Assembly: GCF_000092905.1 (NCBI RefSeq)
Contig: NC_014098.1
Span: 496,001 to 560,000, forward strand
Direction: 5' to 3'
Origin: Kyrpidia tusciae DSM 2912
Lineage (GTDB): Bacteria; Bacillota; Bacilli; Kyrpidiales; Kyrpidiaceae
DNA length: 64,000 bases
Shown here: piece by piece, positions 19,297 through 28,206 of the stretch
Numbering within the stretch: the stretch's first letter is position 1
Layout: every line of letters begins with the position of its first letter
Notes under the pieces: model-generated
What the model was told of the DNA's origin: nothing
The model's database searches: none
The model's input: the letters and a program-made list of their open reading frames with translations, nothing else
Translations under genes and position numbers: made by a program

Positions 19297-20124
19297 GTGA
19301 GCGCTGCCTGGATCATTGCCAAGCGGGAAATGAAGCTGGGGTACCGGAATCCCTGGGCATACTCGTTTCTCGCTCTGTTCAGCGTGTTTAGCCTGGCTCT
19401 GGTTTTGATTCAGTCGAACCGGGCGGCCGGGCTACCGGCGTATACTCATGCCACGGCGACGATGATGAACCTGATCCTCTATCTGCTGCCGATGATGACG
19501 CTGCTCTTGGGTGCTTTTTCCGTGACGGCCGAAAAGGAGGACGGCACCCGGGATCTGCTTTCGACTTATACCCTGTCTTCCTGGGCGTACATGGCGGGGA
19601 AATTTGTAGGTTTGGTTGTCGTTTTGGCGTCGATACTGGCTGTGGGGTTCGGGCTGTTCGGTCTGGTCGGGGCCTGGGTGGGGCAGGGGGTGACCCTGGC
19701 GGATCTGGCTCTGTTCTCGGGTTTTTCAGCGGCCATCCTGTTGTTGTACCTCGGGATTGCCCTCCTGATCGGGGCGCTTGCGGCCAATCGCTGGCAGGCG
19801 CTGACCATGGGGGTCGGGGTGTGGTTTGTGACGGTGCTCGCCTGGCCGACCCTTCTCATTGCCTCTTTAAATCTCATGCCCCACAGCGCCGTAAAACCGA
19901 TGTTGACCCTTCTCACGTTCTGTAATCCTGCCGAATTGGTCCGTCTGTTCACCGTCATCCAGCTCGGGGCCGGATCGATCCTCGGTCCGGCCTATGTCCA
20001 GATGGTGGAAGGGGCGTCGGGGCCTTGGGGACCGGTGGTGATGGCGGGATTCGGACTGCTGTGGTTGGCGGTTTTTCAAACACTCGCTGTGTGGGTCTGG
20101 GAGAGGGGGCGACGCCGTGGGTGA
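19297..20124 (+). CDS. nosY: NosY-type ABC transporter permease
   Basis: A 275-residue permease with six predicted membrane helices of the ABC-2 type. It begins with the amphipathic IIAKREMKLGYRNPWAYSF typical of NosY. The EKEDGTRDLLSTY segment after the second helix is conserved in the family. It is expected to pair with the following ATPase and NosD to supply a sulfur species or energise copper-site assembly outside the membrane. The GTG start is five bases after the nosL stop and the 3' end overlaps nosF by 8 bases, so translation is coupled. Confidence 0.87.
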   Translation: MSAAWIIAKREMKLGYRNPWAYSFLALFSVFSLALVLIQSNRAAGLPAYTHATATMMNLILYLLPMMTLLLGAFSVTAEKEDGTRDLLSTYTLSSWAYMAGKFVGLVVVLASILAVGFGLFGLVGAWVGQGVTLADLALFSGFSAAILLLYLGIALLIGALAANRWQALTMGVGVWFVTVLAWPTLLIASLNLMPHSAVKPMLTLLTFCNPAELVRLFTVIQLGAGSILGPAYVQMVEGASGPWGPVVMAGFGLLWLAVFQTLAVWVWERGRRRG

Positions 20125-20890
20125 GATGGGCCTGGAGTGGGAAAATATCTCAAAAACGATCCGCGGCAATAGGGTGGTCCACCCTTTCAGCTTTCGGCTA
20201 CCTCCCGGACGGGTGTTGGCCCTTGCGGGCGGCAACGGGGCTGGCAAAAGTACGATCCTGCGGATGACGGTGGGCCTCCTGCGGCCGACGAGCGGGGTCA
20301 TTCGAGTCAATGGGATTGAAACGGGTCGACGGATCCGGGATTATGTCGAACAGATCGGCTACATGCCGGATAATTTTTCCTTCTCCCCGGGTTTGACCGC
20401 CTGGGAGACGATTACTTTTTTCGCGGGGCTCAAAGGCCTGGATCAGCAAAGAGCCAGGGATGTTTTGGAAATCGTAGGACTTGGGGCGGAGCGGGACAAG
20501 CGGGTTGGCCACTTTTCTAAGGGCATGCAGCAGCGACTGCTCTTCGCCCAAGCGATCCTGGCGGACCCTCCCCTCTTGGTGCTGGACGAACCGACCAACG
20601 GACTGGATCCGTACTGGGTGGATATCCTGGCAGAGCTCCTCGTCGGGGTCAAAAGGAGCGGGAGGTCTGTGGTGTTCTCGACGCACCAGCTCGATGTGGC
20701 CGAACAGGTGGCGGATGAGGTGATTTTTCTGAATCGGGGACGGGTGATTAGTTCGGACGCGGTGGAATCTTTCCGCACCCGATACGGGGCCGGCGGTTTG
20801 ATGGCCGCCTTTGCCGAATTGATTCGGAAAGAAACGGGCACCCGGGCGGCTTCGGAAGGGAGGGGACCACGGCGCGGCGGTTCGGGGTGA
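20117..20890 (+). CDS. nosF: NosF-type ABC transporter ATPase
   Basis: A 257-residue ATP-binding subunit. Walker A GGNGAGKST is near residue 37, the signature is the FSKGMQQRLL form, Walker B is LLVLDEPTNGLD, and FSTHQLD carries the H-loop histidine. The C-terminal 60 residues are an accessory region. It overlaps nosY by 8 bases and ends the nosDLYF operon. A hairpin follows at 20926-20953. No nosZ, nosR or nosB lies within 20 kb on either side in this window. Confidence 0.88.
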   Translation: MGEMGLEWENISKTIRGNRVVHPFSFRLPPGRVLALAGGNGAGKSTILRMTVGLLRPTSGVIRVNGIETGRRIRDYVEQIGYMPDNFSFSPGLTAWETITFFAGLKGLDQQRARDVLEIVGLGAERDKRVGHFSKGMQQRLLFAQAILADPPLLVLDEPTNGLDPYWVDILAELLVGVKRSGRSVVFSTHQLDVAEQVADEVIFLNRGRVISSDAVESFRTRYGAGGLMAAFAELIRKETGTRAASEGRGPRRGGSG

Positions 20891-20925
20891 CGAACTGTTC
20901 GTAGCAATGAGGAGAGAATAAAGGG

Positions 20926-20953
20926 AGGGCCTCCGGTGGACGGGACGGCCCTC
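20926..20953. terminator. hairpin between the nos operon and the phosphoesterase gene
   Basis: AGGGCC pairs with GGCCCT across a 15-base loop, between convergent genes. The minus-strand side continues into CCCTTTATT, so it may terminate the phosphoesterase transcript. The stem is short. Confidence 0.45.
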
Positions 20954-20971
20954 AACCTTTATCCGGAGGGA

Positions 20972-23473
20972 TTAATCGGCTGCTTCGGCAGCGCCGGCGC
21001 TGCCGGTGGCCGCATTGGGGCCCCCGTCTGCCTCACTTTTTTTCGGATACGGTTGTCCCGGATGAGTCGCTGCCCACAGGACTTCATCCAATTTCTTGGG
21101 CGAGGCCACGTCTTCCTGGCTCCAGTCCATCTGTTCGGACACCATGGCCATGGGGGCATTTTGGCCGTTGCGGGCGTCGAGGGGATAGGTCGGGGGCACG
21201 GCGTCGTAGGGCGCAAAATCCGGATGGGTGGTGAAGGCGTTGATCATCGGCAGGGCCGCGGCGTCGTACTGGGTCATCGGCTTCATGCCGAGAATCAGTT
21301 CGATGGTCTTCAACATGGAGGCCGTATCGTAAAAAGTGCTGTCCACGGCGCCGCCCCGTTGGGTGTACGGGCTGATCACCAGCGCTTCGGTCCGATGGGC
21401 GTCCACGTGGTCCAAGCCGTCCTGGGAATCGTCCTCGATCACGAAAATGGCCGTGTTTTTCCAATAGGGAGAATGGCTCACCGCATCGACGAGTTTTCCG
21501 AGGGCGTAGTCATTCTGGGCCACATAGGCCTGGGGTGTGAGGGCTCCGGGTTTGGTGCCCATGGTGTGGTCGTTGGGCAATCGAACGATCTCGAACTGAG
21601 GAAGATTTCCGTTTTTCACGTATTGTTGAAATTCCTCATTCCACCGGTCGAAGCGGGTCAGGTCGGAGATGTTCAAATCCCAACCGGGATAATCGGGATC
21701 ATAGTTTTGCCCGATGCTGGGGTCGGTGGGAGCCCATTTGCCTGTCTTGGGGTCTTTCTCCACGAACTCCCCATAGTCCCGGAACGACACCCCCGACTTC
21801 GTTGCGTCATTCCAGATGAATCCATTTTGTGGGTAGGTCGCGGGGTTTGTGCCCTCGAAATCATATCCCCGGTTCCGGCCGCTGTAATTGGCCAGCCAGT
21901 TTTTCTCGACGTAGTCATTGGCTTCGGCGGCGGTGGACCAGTTGTGCCCGTCTGCGCTGACCTCGGCGTCGGTGTAGGTGTTGTCGAGGAGCACGAACTG
22001 GTTGGCCAACTTGTGAAGGTTCGGGGTGATGTCCTCGCCGAATTCGGTCAGGGACGGGTCACTGTTGCCTTTGCCCATGTCGCCGAACACCTGGTCGTAG
22101 GTGCGATTTTCTTTGATGACGTAGATCACGTGCTTGATCGGGGAATCCTGGCCGAGGAATCGGGGGATGGGAAACCGGTCCGTCGAGCCGTTACCAGGGC
22201 GCCCGCCGGACTCAGGCCCAGAGGCGGGTTGATTGTTGCGCTTCACTTGCTCGGTGTAACGCCGGAGTTCGCCTGGGTTCGGGGCGTCAATGATGGAAAG
22301 AGTGCCGCTTATCATATTCCCGATGTACTGCCCTTGAGTGTTGGGTCCGGCCCCGAGACCTTTGGCGTTAAGGACCAGGATCTGGTTTCCTCTGTCGGCT
22401 GTGTATACTCCAGTGGGGTACCAACCGGTGGGGATAAGACCTTTGACATCAGCCCGGGCGGTGGGGGACCCATTGCCGAGATCGACGACGGCGATGTCGT
22501 TGTTTCCGGCATTGGCCACGTAGAGGGTGCGGCCATCCGGGCTCACGGTGAGGGCATCCGGTTGGCTTCCGGGCAGGGCGCCGCGATAGGGAGCGAGGGA
22601 AATGGTCTGAACGACCTTTTGCCGGGAGGGGTCGATCACCGAGAGGGTATCGCTGTCGGAGTTGGCCACATAGATCGCGCCGGTGCGGGGGTTCAGGGCC
22701 AGGGCATTCGGGTGGAGGCCGACCTCGATGGTGGCCCGGGTCTGTAAGGTGTCCGGATCCAGAGCGGTCACCGTGTCTTCGCCCCAGTTGGTGACGTAAA
22801 GGGTTTTTCCGTCTTGGGAGAGCAGAGCGGTGTACGGGTATTGGCCGACATTCCCCTGGGCCACCACCTTGCCCGTGGAGGTGTCGATTTTGACCACGGT
22901 ATTATACAGGTTATTGACGACATACAAGAAGCCGCCGTCTGGGGAAACGGTCAGTCCAGCGGGATAGGCATTTCCCTTTTGGTTACTGGCCTTAGGCCCC
23001 GGGGTTAGACCGATGAGCGCAATGGGGGATTGCTCGGACAATTGGCCGTCGCGAAACTGGAACACGCGGATCTTGTTGTTACCGCCTGCCGAGGCGTACA
23101 GCGTCTTTCCGTCCGGGCTGAAAGCCACGCCGAGATAAAGGGCTTCCGGAGACTTGTAGGGTATGGTCTGAATGACCTTTTGCTGTGCGAGGTCGATGAC
23201 TTGAAGGGACTGGGTGCCTTGCCCGTCGTTCGAGACCACCAGGTATCGGCCGTCTCGGCTGAGGGCGCCCCCCATGGGGAAATCTCCCAGGGTGACCTGC
23301 TTCCCAGCGGGGGTCACGACCCAGTCGTAGGAGGTGACCGCGGTGCCATTGGATTGAGGCCCGGCCTCCCGGGCCCACGCCGATCCCGGTGCTAAGCCGG
23401 TCCCTAAGAGGAGCCCGGCCATGGCCGCACCCGCCACCCACCTTTTTCGTGCAATCCTCCTCCGCTTCTTCAT
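20972..23473 (-). CDS. YVTN beta-propeller and phosphoesterase fusion, secreted
   Basis: An 833-residue exported protein with two domains. A basic start plus a hydrophobic AGAAMAGLLLGTGLAPGSAWA stretch is a signal peptide. Residues about 40-430 form a YVTN/NHL-type beta-propeller with repeated units such as SPDGKTLYVTN, VSPDGRTLYVANAGNNDI and NPRTGAIYVANSDSD. Residues about 450-800 resemble the phospholipase C/acid phosphatase branch of the alkaline phosphatase superfamily: HVIYVIKENRTYDQVFGDM, AEVSADGHNWSTAAEAND, FVIEDDSQDGLDHVDAHRT. The metal-binding residues look intact. It probably hydrolyses a phosphate ester outside the cell; substrate unknown. ATG 23473 follows GGAGGAAAGG. A very long antisense frame across this gene is a coding shadow. 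Confidence 0.88.
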   Translation of the reverse strand: MKKRRRIARKRWVAGAAMAGLLLGTGLAPGSAWAREAGPQSNGTAVTSYDWVVTPAGKQVTLGDFPMGGALSRDGRYLVVSNDGQGTQSLQVIDLAQQKVIQTIPYKSPEALYLGVAFSPDGKTLYASAGGNNKIRVFQFRDGQLSEQSPIALIGLTPGPKASNQKGNAYPAGLTVSPDGGFLYVVNNLYNTVVKIDTSTGKVVAQGNVGQYPYTALLSQDGKTLYVTNWGEDTVTALDPDTLQTRATIEVGLHPNALALNPRTGAIYVANSDSDTLSVIDPSRQKVVQTISLAPYRGALPGSQPDALTVSPDGRTLYVANAGNNDIAVVDLGNGSPTARADVKGLIPTGWYPTGVYTADRGNQILVLNAKGLGAGPNTQGQYIGNMISGTLSIIDAPNPGELRRYTEQVKRNNQPASGPESGGRPGNGSTDRFPIPRFLGQDSPIKHVIYVIKENRTYDQVFGDMGKGNSDPSLTEFGEDITPNLHKLANQFVLLDNTYTDAEVSADGHNWSTAAEANDYVEKNWLANYSGRNRGYDFEGTNPATYPQNGFIWNDATKSGVSFRDYGEFVEKDPKTGKWAPTDPSIGQNYDPDYPGWDLNISDLTRFDRWNEEFQQYVKNGNLPQFEIVRLPNDHTMGTKPGALTPQAYVAQNDYALGKLVDAVSHSPYWKNTAIFVIEDDSQDGLDHVDAHRTEALVISPYTQRGGAVDSTFYDTASMLKTIELILGMKPMTQYDAAALPMINAFTTHPDFAPYDAVPPTYPLDARNGQNAPMAMVSEQMDWSQEDVASPKKLDEVLWAATHPGQPYPKKSEADGGPNAATGSAGAAEAAD

Positions 23474-23646
23474 GCGCCTTTCCTCCTCGTTGTGTTGATT
23501 CTTCCGACGCCCGGCCATCACCGGACATGTCCCATGATAGATTGGGCATGTAAAGATATGAACGTCATAAATCTGAAGATTGCGTAATATTTGCGGGTGA
23601 TAGTAGTGGGACAGAAAATCTCGGCGCTACGCTTTGCTCGCGAAGG

Positions 23647-24645
23647 CTAATCGGGGAAGGGCTGTCCCGCTGAACGCAGCGCTTCGGACCGGTACGGATC
23701 ATATCGGCTCAACACCTCGAGCAGTCCCTGGCCAGTAAGGGTTGGTGTTCCCGCATCAATCCGGTCGAAAAGTGTGCGGTGCGGAGGGTTGATCCCGGGC
23801 TTGACAGTGAAAAAGAGCTGGATTCCCAAGGATTCCGCGACTTTGATCACCGTATCGTTGTACGCCCCAAAAGGGAATGCCAGCGCTTTGGGCTGTTCGC
23901 CGAGTTCGGCGTCGAGGCGCGACTGGGCCAAGGCCAGATCGCGGCGGATGCGCTCCTCATATTCCCGGTTGGTTTCTGTCCTGCCCTTGTCCGGCAAAAA
24001 TATCTCATGGGCAAGGGCGGGTTTGCGGTGGCCTGCGGCATCCACCACCGCGAGCCCGTGGAGATTGTACGTATGATTGCAAAAGGTCATCCCGTCTTTC
24101 TTCATCTGCATCATCTCGGCCCATGTCAGGTGCGGAATGCTCCCGGGAGCCGGGGAATCGGTGGATTTGACAATGATAAAGTTGGTCGCGGGGTAGTGAT
24201 GTTCTTTTAGCCGAGGATAGGCGTACTGGTAAAAACTCCTGTAACCGTCATCGAAGGTGATGACCACGGCGTTGTCGGGCACCGGATTTCCATACAATGC
24301 AAAACGAAGGAGCTTGTCCAACCCGATGACGTGATAGCCGGCCCTCTGAAGGGCGTTCATATGGTCTGCAAATCGCTCGGGGGAAATGGTCATATCGCTT
24401 TCGTGTGGATCGATGTGGTGATACATCAGAACCAACACGCGGTTACGGTAGTGCTCCATTGGTTCAATCGTCGGGGAGAGCAACTCGACCGTGCGAGGGC
24501 CGGAGGAAGGGATGGGCCGCACCGAAGGGGAAAGAGAAAGCATTGTATAATGACGGAAAAGGATCGCGGTCGGGAGGATCAGAACCAAAAGGCCGGCGAC
24601 CAGCCAAGTGATGAAGCGCAGATCGAAACGGTTTCCTTTCTTCAT
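23647..24645 (-). CDS. membrane-anchored polysaccharide deacetylase
   Basis: A 332-residue protein with a single N-terminal membrane segment (FITWLVAGLLVLILPTAILF, about residues 11-30) and a CE4/NodB domain outside. Motifs: VLMYHHID (about 71-78), VITFDDGY (the catalytic Asp and metal Asp), FCNHTYNLHG (metal His), and FPFGAYN near the C-terminus. The YHHID opening is typical of the PgaB/YadE/IcaB branch, which de-N-acetylates poly-GlcNAc or peptidoglycan. The start has no strong ribosome site and longer in-frame extensions lack motifs, so the start is moderately secure. It is divergent from the thiolase gene. Confidence 0.85.
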   Translation of the reverse strand: MKKGNRFDLRFITWLVAGLLVLILPTAILFRHYTMLSLSPSVRPIPSSGPRTVELLSPTIEPMEHYRNRVLVLMYHHIDPHESDMTISPERFADHMNALQRAGYHVIGLDKLLRFALYGNPVPDNAVVITFDDGYRSFYQYAYPRLKEHHYPATNFIIVKSTDSPAPGSIPHLTWAEMMQMKKDGMTFCNHTYNLHGLAVVDAAGHRKPALAHEIFLPDKGRTETNREYEERIRRDLALAQSRLDAELGEQPKALAFPFGAYNDTVIKVAESLGIQLFFTVKPGINPPHRTLFDRIDAGTPTLTGQGLLEVLSRYDPYRSEALRSAGQPFPD

Positions 24646-24812
24646 ATCGAACCAATACAAAAGGAAAATCTTGTCGAAGACGAACGACTGGTCGTCTCCT
24701 GGGGAAAAATGCGGTATGATAGAGTTGGGCCGGTCGGTTTTGGCAGGTGTACTGTCCGACTTCTCGAAATAAATATGAGGGTGTTTGAAAATGTCATGAG
24801 GAGGAATCGGTG

Positions 24813-26000
24813 ATGCGCGAAGCGGTGATCGTTGATGCAATCCGCACCCCCATCGGCCGGAGGAGGGGGAGTCTGGCCCAGGTCCATCCCGTGGACCTTT
24901 TGGCCGGGGTGTTGAAAGAGTTGATCCGTCGCAGTGGGCTCGACGCCGCGGTGGTGGACGATGTGATCGTCGGTTGCGTGGATCAGGTGGGGGAACAATC
25001 GGTTAACATCGGGCGCAATGCCTGGCTGTCCGCGGGGTTGCCCGAGTCGGTGCCGGCGGTGACCATCGACCGCCAGTGCGGGTCGAGCCTGCAGGCGCTG
25101 CATTTTGCCGCCCAGGGCGTCATGGCGGGGGTGTATGATATCGCCATCGCCGCCGGGGTGGAGTCCATGACCCGGGTTCCCATGATGAGCACCATCGGGG
25201 TGCACGGGGTCCCCATGACCCGGGACCTCCAGGAGCGGTACCGCATGGACCGTTGGAACCGGCAATTTTTTGACCAGGCCTTGGGAGCCGAGATGATCGC
25301 CAAACAGTGGGGATTCACCCGGGAAGATCTCGACCGGTTTGGACTCCGGAGTCATGAGTTGGCGACAAAGGCCCGGCAAAAGGGGTGTTTTGCCCGGGAG
25401 ATCGTGCCGGTTCAAGTCCCGGTGCCCGATGCCCCGGGCGAATACAGGACTTTTGCGGAGGACGAGGGGATCCGTCCGGATACGAGCTTGGAGAAGATGC
25501 TGGCCCTCCCGCCGGCCTTTGAGGATCTGGAACTGATTACTGCGGGTAACGCTAGCCAGATCTCGGACGGGGCGAGCGCGGCGCTTGTCATGAGCCGCGA
25601 GACGGCGGAGCGCCTCGGGCTCCGTCCCAGGGCTCGGTTTGTCGCCTTTGCGGCGGTGGGGGTGGATCCGGTGACGATGCTGACCGGACCGATACCGGCG
25701 ACCCAGAAGGTGCTGGAGCGGGCTGGCCTGAAGGTGGAGGATATCGATCTGTTCGAAGTAAACGAGGCTTTTGCATCGGTGGTCCTGGCTTGGCAGAAAG
25801 AGATCGGAGCGCCTTGGGACAAGGTCAACGTCCACGGGGGGGCGGTAGCTATTGGCCATCCCCTCGGAGCCACGGGGACCAGGATCACCGCCACGCTGCT
25901 CAACGGGCTGGAGGAGCGCAAAGGGCGCTACGGCCTCATGGCGATTTGTGAAGGCGGCGGGATGGCCAACGCCACGATTATCGAGCGTATTCCGGAGTGA
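24813..26000 (+). CDS. thiolase family acetyl-CoA acetyltransferase
   Basis: A 395-residue thiolase that condenses two acyl-CoA molecules or cleaves 3-ketoacyl-CoA. The acyl-accepting cysteine is in DRQCGSSLQALHFAA (about residue 89), the catalytic histidine in NVHGGAVAIGHPLGATG, and the second cysteine in CEGGGMANATI. The start at 24813 has AGGAGG about ten bases upstream. The long-chain versus acetoacetyl specificity is not clear. It stands directly upstream of the broken acyl-CoA ligase gene, so the two may have belonged to one fatty-acid or aromatic-acid degradation operon. Confidence 0.9.
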   Translation: MREAVIVDAIRTPIGRRRGSLAQVHPVDLLAGVLKELIRRSGLDAAVVDDVIVGCVDQVGEQSVNIGRNAWLSAGLPESVPAVTIDRQCGSSLQALHFAAQGVMAGVYDIAIAAGVESMTRVPMMSTIGVHGVPMTRDLQERYRMDRWNRQFFDQALGAEMIAKQWGFTREDLDRFGLRSHELATKARQKGCFAREIVPVQVPVPDAPGEYRTFAEDEGIRPDTSLEKMLALPPAFEDLELITAGNASQISDGASAALVMSRETAERLGLRPRARFVAFAAVGVDPVTMLTGPIPATQKVLERAGLKVEDIDLFEVNEAFASVVLAWQKEIGAPWDKVNVHGGAVAIGHPLGATGTRITATLLNGLEERKGRYGLMAICEGGGMANATIIERIPE

Positions 26001-26315
26001 TCGGAGCTGCGGGGCCGGTGGACGCCGGCTGTGGACTTGAGTGACTGGTTCGGGAGGCCCGGGATGGGACCGCCAGGCCCCGGTTGTCACCCGGGGGCCA
26101 GGCGCGGGAGGTTCGGGACCTCGGAGCGGCAGTCCCCGGCGCCGGCCCTGGGCTCTACCGGGTCGCTGTTCCGGGATGTGGCGAGGCTACCGCTCGTGGC
26201 TGCTCCCGGCGCCGCTCCCGGGGTGCCGGCTCAAGTTTGTTCCGGGGGCGCCGGCCCAGGAGTGCACCCCAGGCCTGGCGTTTTGCGATATTGTCGTCAA
26301 AATGGAGGGAAAGTC
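26001..26315. other. GC-rich spacer between thiolase and ligase genes
   Basis: No gene seen. The ligase frame stays open leftward to 26031, but the translated stretch (many Gly, Pro, Arg) has no ligase motifs and the ribosome site AATGGAGGG lies at its right end. Non-coding is the better reading. Confidence 0.6.
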
Positions 26316-27496
26316 GTGATTCTCGCATCACCGGAACGAATTCGCGAATATACGGCGGAGGGGTACTGGGGCACGGAGACCCTCTGGGACCGATTCTGCC
26401 AGTACGCCCGGGCCCACCCGGACCGGGTGGCCTTGGTGGACCCGCCCAACAAAGAAGAATTGGTGGGTCTTTCCCCGGAGAGGCTGACGTATCGGGAGTT
26501 GGAGCAGGCCGTGGGGGCCGTGGCCCAAGCTTTGGTGGACCGGGGCTTGCGGAAAGACGATGTGGTGATGGTTCAGCTTCCGAACGTGTGGGAGTTGGCG
26601 ATGCTTTATTTGGCCGTCGCCCGGGCCGGGGGTGTGATCGCCCCGCTTCCCGTTCAGTGGCGGGCCAAGGAGTTCAGCTATATCGCCGGGCTCACCGAAG
26701 CCGCCATGTTCATCACCACCCGCCGGTTTCGCGGCTTCAGCGGCTTGGACATGGCCCGGCAACTTCAAGGGCAGTTGCCCGCCCTGCGGGAGATTCTGAC
26801 CCTGGAAGACGTTCGGGAGATGGCTCGGGGCGCGTATGATGAAGAGCGGCTGGGCGCCATCCCGATGGATGCGAACGATATTTTCACCATCTGTTGGACC
26901 TCGGGCACCGAGGCGGAGCCAAAGGGCTGTCCCCTCAGCCACAACAACTGGTTGTTTCAGGCCCGAATGCTATCCAAGGCCACGGGCTTTGGGCCACACC
27001 AGACCCAGTTGTGTGTCGCACCTTTGGTGAACATGACGGCGGTGGGTGTGAATTTTATCCCCTGGCTGACCTTTGGCGGAACTTTCGTGTTACACCATCC
27101 TTTTGACGCTGAGATTTTTATCGGCCAAATGGTGCAGGAGCAGGTTAATTTCACCATCTTGGTTCCGGCGGTTATCAATATGATCGCCAAGCACCCCAAT
27201 GTGGATCAGTTTGACCTCCGGGCGGTGCGGACCATCACCACGGGGTCGGCGCCGCCGTCGCTATGGGCGATGCAGGAGTTCAAACGGCGATGGGGCATCG
27301 AGATCGTGAACATCTGGGGACAGAACGAGGGGACGGGGCTGGTGGCCGGGCCGGTGGATGTGCCGGATCTGGCGCGCCGGGCGGACCGGTTCCCGGATTG
27401 GGGAAAGTCCGGCGTGGACTGGGTGGTCCAGGGAGTGCGGACGAAACTGGTGGATCCCGTCACCAAGGAGGTGCTCACCGAAGTCGGCGCCGTGGG
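26316..27496 (+). pseudogene. acyl-CoA ligase (AMP-binding), 5' part, interrupted by IS607-type element
   Basis: N-terminal two thirds of an adenylate-forming ligase of the class that activates carboxylic acids as CoA thioesters, similar to the aryl/acyl-CoA ligase branch. Visible motifs: LTYRELEQAVGAVAQAL, the AMP-binding loop TICWTSGTEAEPKGCPLSH (about residues 189-207), TTGSAPPS and NIWGQNEGTGL. The GTG start at 26316 has GGAGGG upstream. The reading frame meets the element after codons GCC GTG GG and then stops 18 bases further on inside element sequence, giving a truncated product without the C-terminal lid domain. The rest of the gene resumes at 29617. Confidence 0.9.
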
Positions 27497-27564
27497 GCTC
27501 GCAACTGCTAAATAAAACTTTGATATATCTTGATATTCTTACTCATTTTGTGTAGAATTTAACC

Positions 27565-28206
27565 ATGAAGGTTTCCATTGGAAAAACCGCCAAAGAGTTG
27601 GGAGTATCGCCAGAGACGTTGCGCCGCTGGGAAGCGGAAGGAAAGATCCGGGTCGAGCGGACACCGGGCGGGCACCGCCGGTATGACCTGGCCAGCCTTC
27701 GCGGATGGTCCCGCAGGGAGCCGGAGCCCAAAGAGCGGATCACTCTCGCCTATGCCCGGGTCTCCAGCCACGACCCGAAAGCGGATTTGGAGAGGCAGGT
27801 GGAGTTGCTGGAGACCTTTTGTGCCGCGAACGGATGGCGGTACGAAGTGATCCGCGACCTGGGTTCTGGGCTCAACTACAACAAAAGGGGCCTGCGGGAG
27901 CTGATCCTCCGGATCTGTTCCGGCGAGGTGGGCCGGTTGGTGATCACCCACAAGGACCGCCTGCTTCGTTTCGGGTCGGAGTTGGTGTTCTCGCTCTGCG
28001 AGCATTTCGGCACGGAGGTGGTCATCAGGGGTGCCTCGGAAGAGGCGACCTTCGAGGAAGAGTTGGTGCAGGACGTGCTGGAGATCATCACGGTGTTTTC
28101 GGCCCGGCTGTACGGGAGCCGGAGCCGATCGATTAGAGACATCATGAAGACGTTGAGGGAGGCGGCCGATGCCATCCGTCCTGAAAATGCTTCTGGAAGT
28201 GGATGA
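27565..28206 (+). CDS. tnpA: IS607 family serine recombinase TnpA
   Basis: A 213-residue transposase of the IS607 type. The N-terminal MerR-like helix-turn-helix is IGKTAKELGVSPETLRRWEAEGK, followed by RTPGGHRRY. The resolvase-like catalytic domain begins AYARVSSHDPKADLERQ (catalytic serine near residue 66) and continues with RDLGSGLNYNKRGL and THKDRLLRFG, then YGSRSRSIRDIMKTL. The order of DNA-binding domain first, catalytic domain second is the hallmark of the family. It overlaps tnpB by 38 bases. The length is normal and no defect is seen. Confidence 0.93.
   Translation: MKVSIGKTAKELGVSPETLRRWEAEGKIRVERTPGGHRRYDLASLRGWSRREPEPKERITLAYARVSSHDPKADLERQVELLETFCAANGWRYEVIRDLGSGLNYNKRGLRELILRICSGEVGRLVITHKDRLLRFGSELVFSLCEHFGTEVVIRGASEEATFEEELVQDVLEIITVFSARLYGSRSRSIRDIMKTLREAADAIRPENASGSG

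Noticed and set aside
20936-22747. 603-codon plus-strand open frame opposite the phosphoesterase gene
   Set aside because: It mirrors the coding strand of a gene with clear motifs and signal peptide, and has no homology or ribosome site.
26031-26315. 95-codon N-terminal extension of the acyl-CoA ligase
   Set aside because: No motifs, very GC-rich, and a good ribosome site lies right before GTG 26316.
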